Assembly: GCA_049695975.1 (NCBI GenBank)
Contig: JBAVTE010000012.1
Coordinates: 1 to 64,000 of the forward strand
Origin: CAILDB01 sp049695975
GTDB lineage: Bacteria > Patescibacteriota > Minisyncoccia > Phycocordibacterales > GWA1-40-21
Length of the DNA: 64,000 nucleotides
Direction: 5' to 3'
Shown here: positions 26,572 to 34,402 of the stretch, piece after piece
Layout: every line of letters begins with the position of its first letter
Numbering within the stretch: position 1 is the first letter of the stretch
The notes under the pieces: model-generated
Database searches by the model: none
Seen by the model: the letters and a program-made list of their open reading frames with translations, nothing else
Told to the model about the DNA's origin: nothing
Translations under genes and position numbers: made by a program

Positions 26572-26829
26572 TTATGACAGGTGTTTGGAAACGAGTTTAG
26601 TCATTTCAAACATGTTGACTACTGCTTTGCCACCGAAAACTTTTTTCAAATTGGCATCAGCATTGATATTTCTCTTGTTTTTTGGATCTTGAAGATTGTT
26701 TTTCTTTATGTAAACCCAGAGGCCTTTCACAACTTCTGATCTTGGCATAGGGCCCTTTCCTACCACGGCTGCTAAATCAGCACTGACTGTCATTGGCTTC
26801 ATAAACGCAGACACTTTTTTTTCTACCAT
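26572..26829 (-). CDS. SWIB/MDM2-domain protein
   Basis: 85 residues, one SWIB domain and little else: FMKPMTVSADLAAVVGKGPMPRSEVVKGLWVYIKKNNLQD, KNKRNINADANLKKVFGGKAVVNMFEMTKLVSKHL. The fold is common in eukaryotic chromatin complexes. In bacteria it is known mainly from Chlamydiae and a few other groups, where it is linked to DNA or topoisomerase in some proteins; here it stands alone. Monocistronic. The leader (26830-26893) contains a gtccgcc/ggcagac hairpin (26843-26859) and the box TTATTAGTTTAATTAA, which is shared with the SIMPL gene. A nucleoid role is inference. Confidence 0.9.
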   Translation of the reverse strand: MVEKKVSAFMKPMTVSADLAAVVGKGPMPRSEVVKGLWVYIKKNNLQDPKNKRNINADANLKKVFGGKAVVNMFEMTKLVSKHLS

Positions 26830-26864
26830 ATTATATTTTGCCGTCCGCCAAAGGCAGACTAAGC

Positions 26865-26904
26865 TTAATTAAACTAATAAGCTAACTCTGGGTAGTATAT
26901 CACA
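26865..26904 (-). promoter_or_regulatory. SWIB gene promoter and shared leader box
   Basis: TGTGA-TATACT (26894-26904) is followed after 13 nt by the 16-mer TTATTAGTTTAATTAA (26865-26880). The same two blocks precede the SIMPL gene at 48094-48128. Confidence 0.45.
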
Positions 26905-26933
26905 AGAGGGTATTCTTGGGAAACTCTCAGAAT

Positions 26934-27200
26934 TTACCTATCATAAGACACATTTCCTCGACTTTCGATTTCTTCGATCCGAACCAATATTTTTGACTCG
27001 ATTATTTGATAGATTATCCTGTAATTCGAGATTTTTATCTTTCTTAAATGTGAATAATATCCGTTCATTTTTACTCCCAAATAAGGGTTTGTCTATAGCT
27101 CATCAATGATACTGTCCACCCTATGACCGATATGATCCGGTATTTTGTTTAAAGCTTTTTTTGCGTTCTTGTGGAAACAAATAATATATTTTTGTGACAT
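26934..27200 (-). pseudogene. RelE/ParE-type toxin interrupted by an in-frame TAG
   Basis: The frame opens with ATG at 27200, 3 nt after the antitoxin stop. It reads MSQKYIICFHKNAKKALNKI and onward to DSIIDEL, meets TAG at 27093-27095 (codon 36), and continues in the same frame through TNPYLGVKMNGYYSHLRKI, KISNYRIIYQIIESKILVRI and EEIESRGNVSYDR to TAA at 26934-26936. The post-stop half is the classic RelE core (L-R-x-I-x-x-x-x-Y-R-I-I-Y). Only a single base change separates it from an intact 88-residue toxin. It is therefore probably a recently inactivated toxin with its antitoxin retained. TAG readthrough is possible, but TAG ends other genes here (for example the pilin at 43280). Confidence 0.85.
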
Positions 27201-27203
27201 ATA

Positions 27204-27557
27204 CTATTTGTTATTTTTCTTGCTCTTTTTCACAGAATAACCCTTCTTGGCCTTATCTGCCACGAAAAGACTCTTTCTCCTGTCCAAGCCTGCTTTTACC
27301 TCATCCCAGGTATAATATTCACCCCTAGCAAACTCTTCATCCGCTTTCTTCATTCTGGACCTGAATTTAGAGTCAGCAGATAGAGTCAAATCTTCCATCA
27401 AATTTTCATATTCTTCAGCAGACATCACGGCCATTTTGGCCTTGCCATTTTCAGTAAAAATGTAGTGATTGCCTTGTTTCTGAATTTTCTCAGCAATGTC
27501 AAAAATACTGCTCCTAGCTTCGGTGATAGAAATTATATTTTTCATTTTTATAGACAT
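27204..27557 (-). CDS. Phd/YefM-family antitoxin
   Basis: 117 residues. The N-terminal YefM-type DNA-binding and dimerisation fold is MKNIISITEARSSIFDIAEKIQKQG, HYIFTENGKAKMAVMSAEEYENLMEDL. The C-terminal half (RSRMKKADEEFARGEYYTWDEV, then a basic tail) is the toxin-neutralising part in relatives. The toxin frame follows 3 nt downstream but is broken by a TAG. The promoter overlaps a TGTAC-N8-GTACA palindrome, fitting autoregulation as in yefM-yoeB. The basic tail (KKGYSVKKSKKNNK) is longer than in typical YefM. Confidence 0.9.
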   Translation of the reverse strand: MSIKMKNIISITEARSSIFDIAEKIQKQGNHYIFTENGKAKMAVMSAEEYENLMEDLTLSADSKFRSRMKKADEEFARGEYYTWDEVKAGLDRRKSLFVADKAKKGYSVKKSKKNNK

Positions 27558-27586
27558 GATTTTATTTATTAATTATTAAAACTATA

Positions 27587-27620
27587 TGTACATCATAGCG
27601 TACATGATAAATTAAAGCAA
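27587..27620 (-). promoter_or_regulatory. Antitoxin promoter with YefM-type operator
   Basis: TTGCTT (27615-27620), 17 nt, TATGAT (27592-27597). The palindrome TGTAC-ATCATAGC-GTACA (27587-27604) covers the -10 and part of the spacer. TGTACA cores are the known sites of YefM-family autorepressors. Confidence 0.7.
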
Positions 27621-27665
27621 ATCGATTTCTTTTAAACTTTTGAAGTCGGTTTTTTAAACAATAAT

Positions 27666-27711
27666 ATAACGACATAGCAAGGCTAAGTCTTGCCATGTCG
27701 TTATCTTTTTT
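27666..27711. terminator. Stem-loop between the TA locus and a small membrane-protein gene
   Basis: A 10-bp stem (ataacgacat/atgtcgttat) continued by gcaag/cttgc, with a T7 tract on the plus side. It lies downstream of the minus-strand gene at 27785 and probably ends it, although the T-tract is better on the plus strand. Confidence 0.7.
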
Positions 27712-27784
27712 AAACAATGGTGGCTAACCCCATTTCTCCCATTTTCCACTACTTTTGGGAGATCTTTGATTTTCATACTATGTT

Positions 27785-28129
27785 TTAACCTAACATCTGA
27801 AAATTATGAAGAGCATAAAAAGCTAACATAAAAATAAAAAGACCAATAAATAATAGGACTACGAATACATGGAAAATATAAATAAATATTTTATTTATAA
27901 TAAATAACTTTTTAATATAATGCGGTATTAAAAAACTTAATAGTGGTATAAGTAAAATCGCATAGAATAAAGTTATATATCCAGGTATTTGATATTTTTC
28001 AAAAAAAATATTTGGTATTAAAAACAATGACCAATAAAACACGCACCAGTAAAGTGCATAGATTAAAATAATAAAAATTGTTTTGCCCCACCATTTATCT
28101 GTATGAAATAAATTACGAATTGATTGCAT
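27785..28129 (-). CDS. Small polytopic membrane protein, unknown
   Basis: 114 residues with four hydrophobic segments, at about residues 14-40, 47-67, 74-90 and 90-110 (TIFIILIYALYWCVFYWSLFLI, YITLFYAILLIPLLSFLI, IFIYIFHVFVVLLFIGLFIFMLAFYAL). No motif or family recognised. It lies 18 bp past the beta-helix/lipase gene in the same direction and may be the last gene of that transcript, ending at the hairpin at 27666-27711. Confidence 0.6.
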   Translation of the reverse strand: MQSIRNLFHTDKWWGKTIFIILIYALYWCVFYWSLFLIPNIFFEKYQIPGYITLFYAILLIPLLSFLIPHYIKKLFIINKIFIYIFHVFVVLLFIGLFIFMLAFYALHNFQMLG

Positions 28130-28147
28130 ATTATATTGATTATTATT

Positions 28148-31100
28148 TTACCATTTTTTTTTAAATAGCGAAGACAGATGTGACCAGAATTTTTGAAAGA
28201 TATTTACGATGGTGGATTTTATATCTACCCCAAAACTTGCTATTGAGGCAGTGAGATGAAATTTTTGAGTTGATGTTGATATTTTGGGTGTGGATGTGAC
28301 ATTGTAGAAAGGCACCTTGTCCATAGAGGAAGAACTGGATTCCTGCCTTCGCAGGAATGATAGAGAGGATGTGGATGGCAAAGTGGCTGAAGAAATTGAT
28401 TGGGTTGAGGAGGCACAGGCAGATGTATTGGATTCCCGTGTGCAAGGGAATGACAAAGGAGTCGTGAATGGTAGAGGGGTCGGAGATGGTGTATGGATAA
28501 AAGGATGTGGTAAAGATATAAATACAGATGATGATAGTGATGATGTTGAAATTTGGATAATTGGACCACCTCCCCCTGTTACTGCAACAGGAGTAATTAC
28601 TTTAAGTGCAGGTACTGAGATACTTTGAATTGATTCAATATTCCCAGCATTATCGGTTGAAAAATAACTTACTGTTTTCCCAGATGCAGAAAATGGTTTG
28701 GTATATAAAGTCCAAAAGTTGGCATCAAAAGAATATTCTGTTTTTAATACACCCGCATTGTCATCAGTTGCTGAAAGCGAAACTGTGCCATTGGAGATAA
28801 TACTCATAGATTGTGGAGGAACTAAATCTCCAAGAGTCGATGAAGAAAGTACAGCTGAGGGAGTAGAAGATGATTCAAAAAAACCATCCCCATCTTGATC
28901 TGTTCGAATTATATAATCAGTACTTGTAGCTGAAATATTTATTTCAGAATTTGTAGACAATGTAGTGAGAGGAATTTCATTCCAATATTTTGTACCTGTT
29001 TTTGTATCGTCAGCACCAACTTCATCAATATAAAAATCATAAGCACCGGTATCAGTAGCTTTCAAAACAATTTTATAATTGCCATTTTGGGGGAGAAAAG
29101 CAAACGAAGTACCATCAATTAAGTCGTAATTAACACCAGGAATTCCATACTCAATGTCACCAGTATCGGTCGGACCTGTATGATTGCCGAGATCGTCATA
29201 AATATTCATAGATACAGGACTATGAGAAGATGGAACTGTGCCAGAAATATAACAAGAATCGATGCTCCTAGAAATATTTGAACTCCCAACCGAAGGAGTA
29301 CTACTGCCTGAAAGAATAGAAAAAATTGTTTCTGGGACACCTGAAACGGATGGTAATTCAGCATGAGTAGCACTTTTTATATAAAAATTATGATTCCCAA
29401 AAGGGCCGGTGGCAGAACTAAGTGGAACTGTCACATCCCCATTTCTATAATCTACAAAAGGATCGTCGACAATTTTTTGCCAAAGCGATGTCCATGCCTT
29501 TTTCTTTTTTATCGTAATACTGCCAATAGTTTTCGTGCCACAACCAGAAAAATTGTAGACATCTACACCTGACAGGTCAAAATTATCAATACTTGTATGC
29601 AAACTTTCGGCTTGAGGGAAAAGTGCTTCATTTCCGCCACGACCGATAATAAAGTTTTTTATTTCGTCATAATTCAGCCATTTGCTGGTACTTGCTGTCA
29701 TATCGTAGATATATTTGTCTGACATTGGCACAGCTGAACTTGCGTTACCATCGACATAGCCACGGCTGGGTAGTAAATCAAAGACAGAGGGAAAGTTTTG
29801 AGAGATTGTTTTTATTTCGGCTTGGTTTAAACCTATATTAAATTTATTAATTCCCATATCATCCCCATACATCAATGCCTTGAATGCCTTCGGCGCTCCA
29901 AGATGTGGTGTACCAATGAAAATCAATTTATCAATTTTATCACCACCTTCGTCAGCGACATACTTTTGAGCGACAAGTCCTCCCATTGAATGGGCAATGA
30001 TATCGACTTTACTCATACCAGTTTCTGCAAGTACTGTATCAATTTTATTTTTCAAAAGTATCGCATCATCAGCATTACTCTTTCGCCAATCATATGGAAA
30101 GACAAAAAGATCAGTGCCCTCTGTATATCCACTAGAAATCAAAGTAGAAATGAGCCCGTCAAATGTATTTAAAACGGTCACACCAGCGAGATCAATTTTT
30201 CGCATTATATCTCCAATGGTCATTGGGAAACTAGGATTTTCCATACCATCAGACATAAAAGAAAGGTCGTCCAAAAAACTATCCCCAAAAGATTCGAGAA
30301 GTTCTCCAATATTCGGCCAGACTTCCCCATTACTATCATAATTTTTAGAAATCTGTGTTCCCATAATCCCCGGAATAATGATTACAGGTGTTTTCTTTTT
30401 TATACTTGGGTCGGAAGTAAGCCATGGGATAAAATCGACATTACTGGAAACTTTATTTGCCGTTCCTGAAGCATTCGTTTCGATATTTAATGGCCCAGAT
30501 TTGTCGCCCCACCAGTTTTGAGTAGCTTTTAATGGAAATTTATTTATCCAAACATTATATCCAAGATATGGGGGCTCATTATAAATTCCAAACAATTTAT
30601 TATCTGCTATTATGCTATTTTTTATTTCAACATCCGCTCCCAAACTTTGTATGCCGTTTTTGTTTCCAGAAATCTCGCTGTCTAATATTCGAACAATTGG
30701 ATCTGAAAAAAGTTTCACCCCATCTCCTAGAAAATTCTGAATTTTTGTATTTTTGATATTTGCCTCCGTATTTCCAAAAATCTCTAGCCCTATAGCATTT
30801 CCATCACTTATTACAGAATTAGCAATATTTAAAGTTGTTGTCGCATATTCGTTATTACAACCATAAATCACAAATGCTCCATCATAATGACCAGTGGAAA
30901 CATTGCTCAAAGATGAACTGGAAAAACTCAAGCTACTACTGCAAAAAACCTGAAAAACTGAATCCGCAGTAATGCTCTCCAAACTAGAACTAGCTATATT
31001 TATAGAACTATTATCAAAACCAGATATTGCGGCCCAGTCACCATTTGGTACATTTTTTATTGTTGAATTTTTTATTTCTACAGAACTATTTACAAAGGTT

Positions 31101-32185
31101 TCAATTATTGAATCTCCGTTAATATTTTTTATTTCTGTGTTACTAACATTTAGATGACTATCATAAATAATACTAAATAAATCTCCAGTATTTTCTATTT
31201 TTGAATTACTTATATTTAATAAACCATTGCCATAAACATCAAAAGCTTTGTATTGACCATTACCGACTTTTTTTATCACCGAATTATCAATATTTATCTG
31301 ATTATTTCTATTGACAAGAAAAGGACGACCATCAATATTTTCTAAATTAGAATTTGATAAGGTTAGACTATTATTGTCATCCAACTCAAAACCTCCGCCC
31401 CTTATATCTTTTATTGTAGAATTATTTATCTCAACAGAATTTCCCTGATAAAGGAAAAACGCATCACCAAAAACATTTTCCAAATTCGAATTAGAAAAAG
31501 TCAAAGAACTAAAATCAAATAAAGTGAAACCGGCTCGACCAATATTTTTGATAGAAGAAGAGTCGATTGATACAGTGCTTGTAGAAAAAAGCGTAATAGC
31601 ATCTTGGGAAATATTCGATATATTACTATTTTTAATGTTCAAAGAACTTGATATAAGTTCTATTCCAAGATAACAATCTGAAATCGTTACAGAATCAAAA
31701 GAACTACTTGCAAAATTAGAGTTTAAAACATATACAGAATGCAATATCTCAGCATTATGAATTTCTAGATTTGCTCCTTCTAAAGCAAAAAGTCCTACCC
31801 ATTTTATATTTACACCATTCCAAAGTTCTTCGTCTCTATCTGTATCACCACCGACTGAGTCATCGTATATAGACGTAAAATATACTTTATCACTTGTCGA
31901 TCCATTAGCGATCAATTTTCCTGAGACATAAAACACACCCTCCTTAATTTTAATTATAGTTCCAGGTTCAATTGTTAAAGTTGCGCCTACATCCAAAGAA
32001 ATATTACCATAAATTACATATGGCGAAGCTTCTTTTGTCCAAGTAGTATCCACAGAAATATGATAGATATCGTCAATTTCATCTACATAAATATTCGTCT
32101 GTGCAAAAACACTATTAAAAGGTAGGAAAAAAGACAAAAAAAATAAGCCGGCAAGAAACAAAGGACAACTTTTAAAATATTTCAT
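28148..32185 (-). CDS. Exported beta-helix / LCAT-like lipase fusion protein
   Basis: 1345 residues. Signal peptide MKYFKSCPLFLAGLFFLSF up to VFA|Q. Residues about 130-570 form a right-handed parallel beta-helix made of many N-S-x-I/L-x-N rungs (NSNISNISQDAITLFS, NSNLENVFGDAFFLYQ). Residues about 595-930 are an alpha/beta hydrolase of the LCAT/PGAP1 type, with oxyanion segment PVIIIPGIMGTQ, nucleophile elbow AHSMGG (Ser near 735), GTPHLGAP, and ATHAELPSV as a candidate His region. Ig-like/big domains follow. The C-terminus is a Ser/Pro-rich stretch that contains two palindromic DNA repeats translated in frame (SFPCTRESN, SFLRRQESS). The enzyme is likely surface-exposed and could act on lipids; the substrate is unknown. 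The promoter is near 32218-32246. Confidence 0.85.
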   Translation of the reverse strand: MKYFKSCPLFLAGLFFLSFFLPFNSVFAQTNIYVDEIDDIYHISVDTTWTKEASPYVIYGNISLDVGATLTIEPGTIIKIKEGVFYVSGKLIANGSTSDKVYFTSIYDDSVGGDTDRDEELWNGVNIKWVGLFALEGANLEIHNAEILHSVYVLNSNFASSSFDSVTISDCYLGIELISSSLNIKNSNISNISQDAITLFSTSTVSIDSSSIKNIGRAGFTLFDFSSLTFSNSNLENVFGDAFFLYQGNSVEINNSTIKDIRGGGFELDDNNSLTLSNSNLENIDGRPFLVNRNNQINIDNSVIKKVGNGQYKAFDVYGNGLLNISNSKIENTGDLFSIIYDSHLNVSNTEIKNINGDSIIETFVNSSVEIKNSTIKNVPNGDWAAISGFDNSSINIASSSLESITADSVFQVFCSSSLSFSSSSLSNVSTGHYDGAFVIYGCNNEYATTTLNIANSVISDGNAIGLEIFGNTEANIKNTKIQNFLGDGVKLFSDPIVRILDSEISGNKNGIQSLGADVEIKNSIIADNKLFGIYNEPPYLGYNVWINKFPLKATQNWWGDKSGPLNIETNASGTANKVSSNVDFIPWLTSDPSIKKKTPVIIIPGIMGTQISKNYDSNGEVWPNIGELLESFGDSFLDDLSFMSDGMENPSFPMTIGDIMRKIDLAGVTVLNTFDGLISTLISSGYTEGTDLFVFPYDWRKSNADDAILLKNKIDTVLAETGMSKVDIIAHSMGGLVAQKYVADEGGDKIDKLIFIGTPHLGAPKAFKALMYGDDMGINKFNIGLNQAEIKTISQNFPSVFDLLPSRGYVDGNASSAVPMSDKYIYDMTASTSKWLNYDEIKNFIIGRGGNEALFPQAESLHTSIDNFDLSGVDVYNFSGCGTKTIGSITIKKKKAWTSLWQKIVDDPFVDYRNGDVTVPLSSATGPFGNHNFYIKSATHAELPSVSGVPETIFSILSGSSTPSVGSSNISRSIDSCYISGTVPSSHSPVSMNIYDDLGNHTGPTDTGDIEYGIPGVNYDLIDGTSFAFLPQNGNYKIVLKATDTGAYDFYIDEVGADDTKTGTKYWNEIPLTTLSTNSEINISATSTDYIIRTDQDGDGFFESSSTPSAVLSSSTLGDLVPPQSMSIISNGTVSLSATDDNAGVLKTEYSFDANFWTLYTKPFSASGKTVSYFSTDNAGNIESIQSISVPALKVITPVAVTGGGGPIIQISTSSLSSSVFISLPHPFIHTPSPTPLPFTTPLSFPCTRESNTSACASSTQSISSATLPSTSSLSFLRRQESSSSSMDKVPFYNVTSTPKISTSTQKFHLTASIASFGVDIKSTIVNIFQKFWSHLSSLFKKKW
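28337..28360. repeat. Palindromic repeat inside a coding sequence, copy 1
   Basis: The 8-bp stem attcctgc/gcaggaat with loop cttc, flanked by gg and ga, resembles the widespread REP-like GGATTCC...GGAATGA palindromes. It encodes SFLRRQES in the lipase fusion gene without breaking the frame. Confidence 0.75.
28430..28453. repeat. Palindromic repeat inside a coding sequence, copy 2
   Basis: The 6-bp stem attccc/gggaat has the same GGATTCC...GGAATGA outline as the copy at 28337 but a diverged centre. It encodes SFPCTRESN, the only local cysteine-containing stretch. Confidence 0.7.
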
Positions 32186-32217
32186 TCAAAAAATTAACCG
32201 ATTAAAAAACTACACAC

Positions 32218-32246
32218 ATATTATCATTTAATAATGTTATGTGCAA
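32218..32246 (-). promoter_or_regulatory. Promoter of the beta-helix/lipase gene
   Basis: TTGCAC, 17 nt, extended -10 TGATAATAT (minus strand, positions within a base or two). It lies just past the dut stop and gives a leader of about 30 nt. Confidence 0.55.
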
Positions 32247-32250
32247 AAAT

Positions 32251-32673
32251 TTATTTCCCCGTGCTTCCAAACTTGCCTTCACCTCTCACGGTTTCAATAA
32301 GTTTAGTCACTTCTTCAAATTCAACTGTTTCTTTTTTTTGAATTATCATTTGTGCAATTTTGTGGCCTTTTTCAAAAAGGTAATCCTCCTTTCCCAGATT
32401 TGTGACAGCTACAAGGATTTCTCCTCTATACGTAGAGTCAATAACTCCGGCAATTGTTTTAATTCCATGCTTCACAGAAAGTCCGCTTTTATCCCAAATA
32501 AGTCCTACGTATCCCTCTGGTATTTCCATAGCAATACCCGTCGGAACTGGAATTCTTTCGCCAATTTTAATTAAAGTATTTTGTATCGCACACAAATCAA
32601 ACCCCGCGTCATCATGATGAGCATATTTTGGTATTTTTGCATCCTCATGTAATTTTTTAATTTTTAATTTCAT
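32251..32673 (-). CDS. dut: dUTP diphosphatase
   Basis: 140 residues, trimeric dUTPase. All five motifs are visible: HDDAGFDLCA; PVPTGIAMEIPEG with GLIWDKSGLS; VIDSTYRGEILV (uracil-binding hairpin with catalytic Asp); KGHKIAQMII; and the C-terminal RGEGKFGSTG that closes over the substrate. It converts dUTP to dUMP, keeping uracil out of DNA and feeding thymidylate synthesis. Its ATG overlaps the glyA stop (ATGA-type overlap of 4 nt), so translation is coupled. Last gene of the nucleotide/one-carbon cluster that begins at 34873. Confidence 0.96.
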   Translation of the reverse strand: MKLKIKKLHEDAKIPKYAHHDDAGFDLCAIQNTLIKIGERIPVPTGIAMEIPEGYVGLIWDKSGLSVKHGIKTIAGVIDSTYRGEILVAVTNLGKEDYLFEKGHKIAQMIIQKKETVEFEEVTKLIETVRGEGKFGSTGK

Positions 32674-33857
32674 TTTTTCAACGCCTTATCAATCCTCTTT
32701 GCGAGTTTAATCATATCTCTCTCCTTCGCACCTCTCGTTGTTTCTCCTGCTGTACCAAGACGAATACCAGATGGATCCATTGGCGAACGAGTTTCATTTG
32801 GAATTGTATTTTTATTTACGATAATTCCCTCTTTTTCAAGTTTGTCGCTTGCTTCTGCACCGCTGATTTTCCCTGTGTCCATCAAAATCAAATGGCTATC
32901 TGTTCCGCCAGAAATTATTTTCCACCCAAGTTTTTTTAATTCCTCGGCAAGAACTTTTGCATTTTTTACAACCTGTTTTGCATATTTTTTGAAAGCTTGA
33001 GTTGAAGCTTCTTTCAAAGCTACTGCCACAGCCGCTATCTGATTCATATGAGGACCGCCTTGAAGGCCTGGAAAAACTGCTTTATCGATCAAATCACCAA
33101 AACTTATTTGATTTCCTTTTGTGCTAGTTAAAGTTTTATCTTTTCTTACAAAAACTATTGCGCTTCTAGGACCCCTTAGAGTTTTATGAACTGTGGTCGT
33201 CACAACATCCGCATACTCAAAAGGAGATGGGTAAGCCTCGCCTGCCACAAGACCTGCAAAATGAGACATATCCACCATAAGTATTGCTCCGCAAGCATTT
33301 GCAATTTCTCTGAATTTTTTAAAATCTACGATTCTAGGATAAGCAGTGTAACCAGCAATTATCATATTTGGTTTTTCCTTTATCGCTTGTTTTTTTATTT
33401 CTTCATAATCTAAAACTTCAGTATCTTTATTTACTCCATAAGGGATTTGAGTCCATATCTTTCCAGTAGCAGAAACTTTGTGCCCATGGGTAAGATGTCC
33501 CCCATGATCAAGAGACATCCCCATTACTTTTCCCCCTTGTGGCACAAGTGCAAGATATACAGCCAAGTTTGCTGGAGAGCCGGAGAGTGCCTGGACGTTT
33601 ACCGCCCATTTTTCTGGTGAAAGTTTGAAAAGTTTAAGCGCTCTTTCTTTACAAAGATTTTCTACTTGGTCGGTAAATGTCTGCCCATTATAATACCTTT
33701 TTCCAGAGTAACCCTCAGAATATTTGTTTGTAAACTTTGAACCAAGCGCTTCGAGCACATCGTCAGAAACATAATTTTCTGAGGCTATTAAAGAAATAGT
33801 TTTTTTCTGTCTATTCTCTTCCGCCTTTATTAGTTTTTCTATTTGTTTGTCTTTCAC
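32670..33857 (-). CDS. glyA: Serine hydroxymethyltransferase
   Basis: 395 residues, slightly short of the usual 410-420. Fold-type I PLP enzyme: NKYSEGYSGKRYYNGQTFTD, DHGGHLTHGHKVS, VDMSHFAGLVAGEAYPSP, and the PLP-lysine segment VTTTVHKTLRGPRSAI. The C-terminal region includes GIRLGTAGETTRGAKERDM. It makes glycine and methylene-tetrahydrofolate from serine, the carbon donor for dTMP; folD lies elsewhere in the window. Its start is 2 nt past the upstream kinase gene and it overlaps dut, so the cluster is tightly coupled. Confidence 0.96.
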   Translation of the reverse strand: MKDKQIEKLIKAEENRQKKTISLIASENYVSDDVLEALGSKFTNKYSEGYSGKRYYNGQTFTDQVENLCKERALKLFKLSPEKWAVNVQALSGSPANLAVYLALVPQGGKVMGMSLDHGGHLTHGHKVSATGKIWTQIPYGVNKDTEVLDYEEIKKQAIKEKPNMIIAGYTAYPRIVDFKKFREIANACGAILMVDMSHFAGLVAGEAYPSPFEYADVVTTTVHKTLRGPRSAIVFVRKDKTLTSTKGNQISFGDLIDKAVFPGLQGGPHMNQIAAVAVALKEASTQAFKKYAKQVVKNAKVLAEELKKLGWKIISGGTDSHLILMDTGKISGAEASDKLEKEGIIVNKNTIPNETRSPMDPSGIRLGTAGETTRGAKERDMIKLAKRIDKALKK

Positions 33858-33858
33858 T

Positions 33859-34401
33859 TTATTCCAAGATTTTATCTATCTGTTTATATAAATCCTCTAT
33901 TTCTTTCTCATTTATAACAGTAAAATCAGCTCTTGCTATAGGGCCAGCCTGATGCAAATTTTCTATCTGAGAATAATCACGAGAAATAACTTCTTCTTCT
34001 GTAAGAGGACGATATGGACGATTTTTTAGTCTTTCTATACGTTTATCTGGAGAAGAATATACTGCCAACACTCTAAAAATCTCCCCGAATTCTTTTTTAA
34101 ACTCCAAATACTCTTCCCAACTATAAAGACTTTCGACTAATATAGTGGAATGTTCTTTCATGTCCTTAATTTTTTCAATAATTTTCTTTGCATAGTGTAA
34201 ATGACCATGCTGTTTTCTCAAATCTTCTCTGACGAATCTTTCATTCTTTTCATTTACATCAAGTCCCCGAACTTTCATCTCATCAAAAGTAACATCACCA
34301 AAGTACACCTTCGGCCATTTGTATTTCTCCATGATATATTTTATGGCTTCAGTTTTACCAGATCCGGGAAGTCCAATAATTGCTATTATTTTTTTATTCA
34401 T
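33859..34401 (-). CDS. P-loop nucleotide kinase-like protein (CoaE/dNMP-kinase-like)
   Basis: 180 residues. Walker A GLPGSGKTEA is at residues 9-18, and the lid-like stretch RIERLKNRPYRPLTEEEVISRD with NLHQAGPIARADFTVIN resembles dephospho-CoA kinase and related (deoxy)nucleoside monophosphate kinases. Its position between dCMP deaminase and glyA-dut suggests a role with deoxynucleotides. The DxD-type substrate motif of true CoaE is not obvious, so I leave the substrate open. The gene starts 1 nt past the dCMP deaminase stop and ends 1 nt before glyA. Confidence 0.75.
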   Translation of the reverse strand: MNKKIIAIIGLPGSGKTEAIKYIMEKYKWPKVYFGDVTFDEMKVRGLDVNEKNERFVREDLRKQHGHLHYAKKIIEKIKDMKEHSTILVESLYSWEEYLEFKKEFGEIFRVLAVYSSPDKRIERLKNRPYRPLTEEEVISRDYSQIENLHQAGPIARADFTVINEKEIEDLYKQIDKILE

Positions 34402-34402
34402 A

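Noticed and set aside
27093..27095. Recoding of TAG as an amino acid
   Set aside because: TAG is used as a normal stop at the pilin at 43280; TGA ends other genes (for example ileS), so neither TAG nor TGA recoding is supported.
28161..28569. Two minus-strand frames overlapping the 3' end of the beta-helix/lipase gene
   Set aside because: Alternative-frame shadows of the Ser/Pro-rich, palindrome-containing tail.
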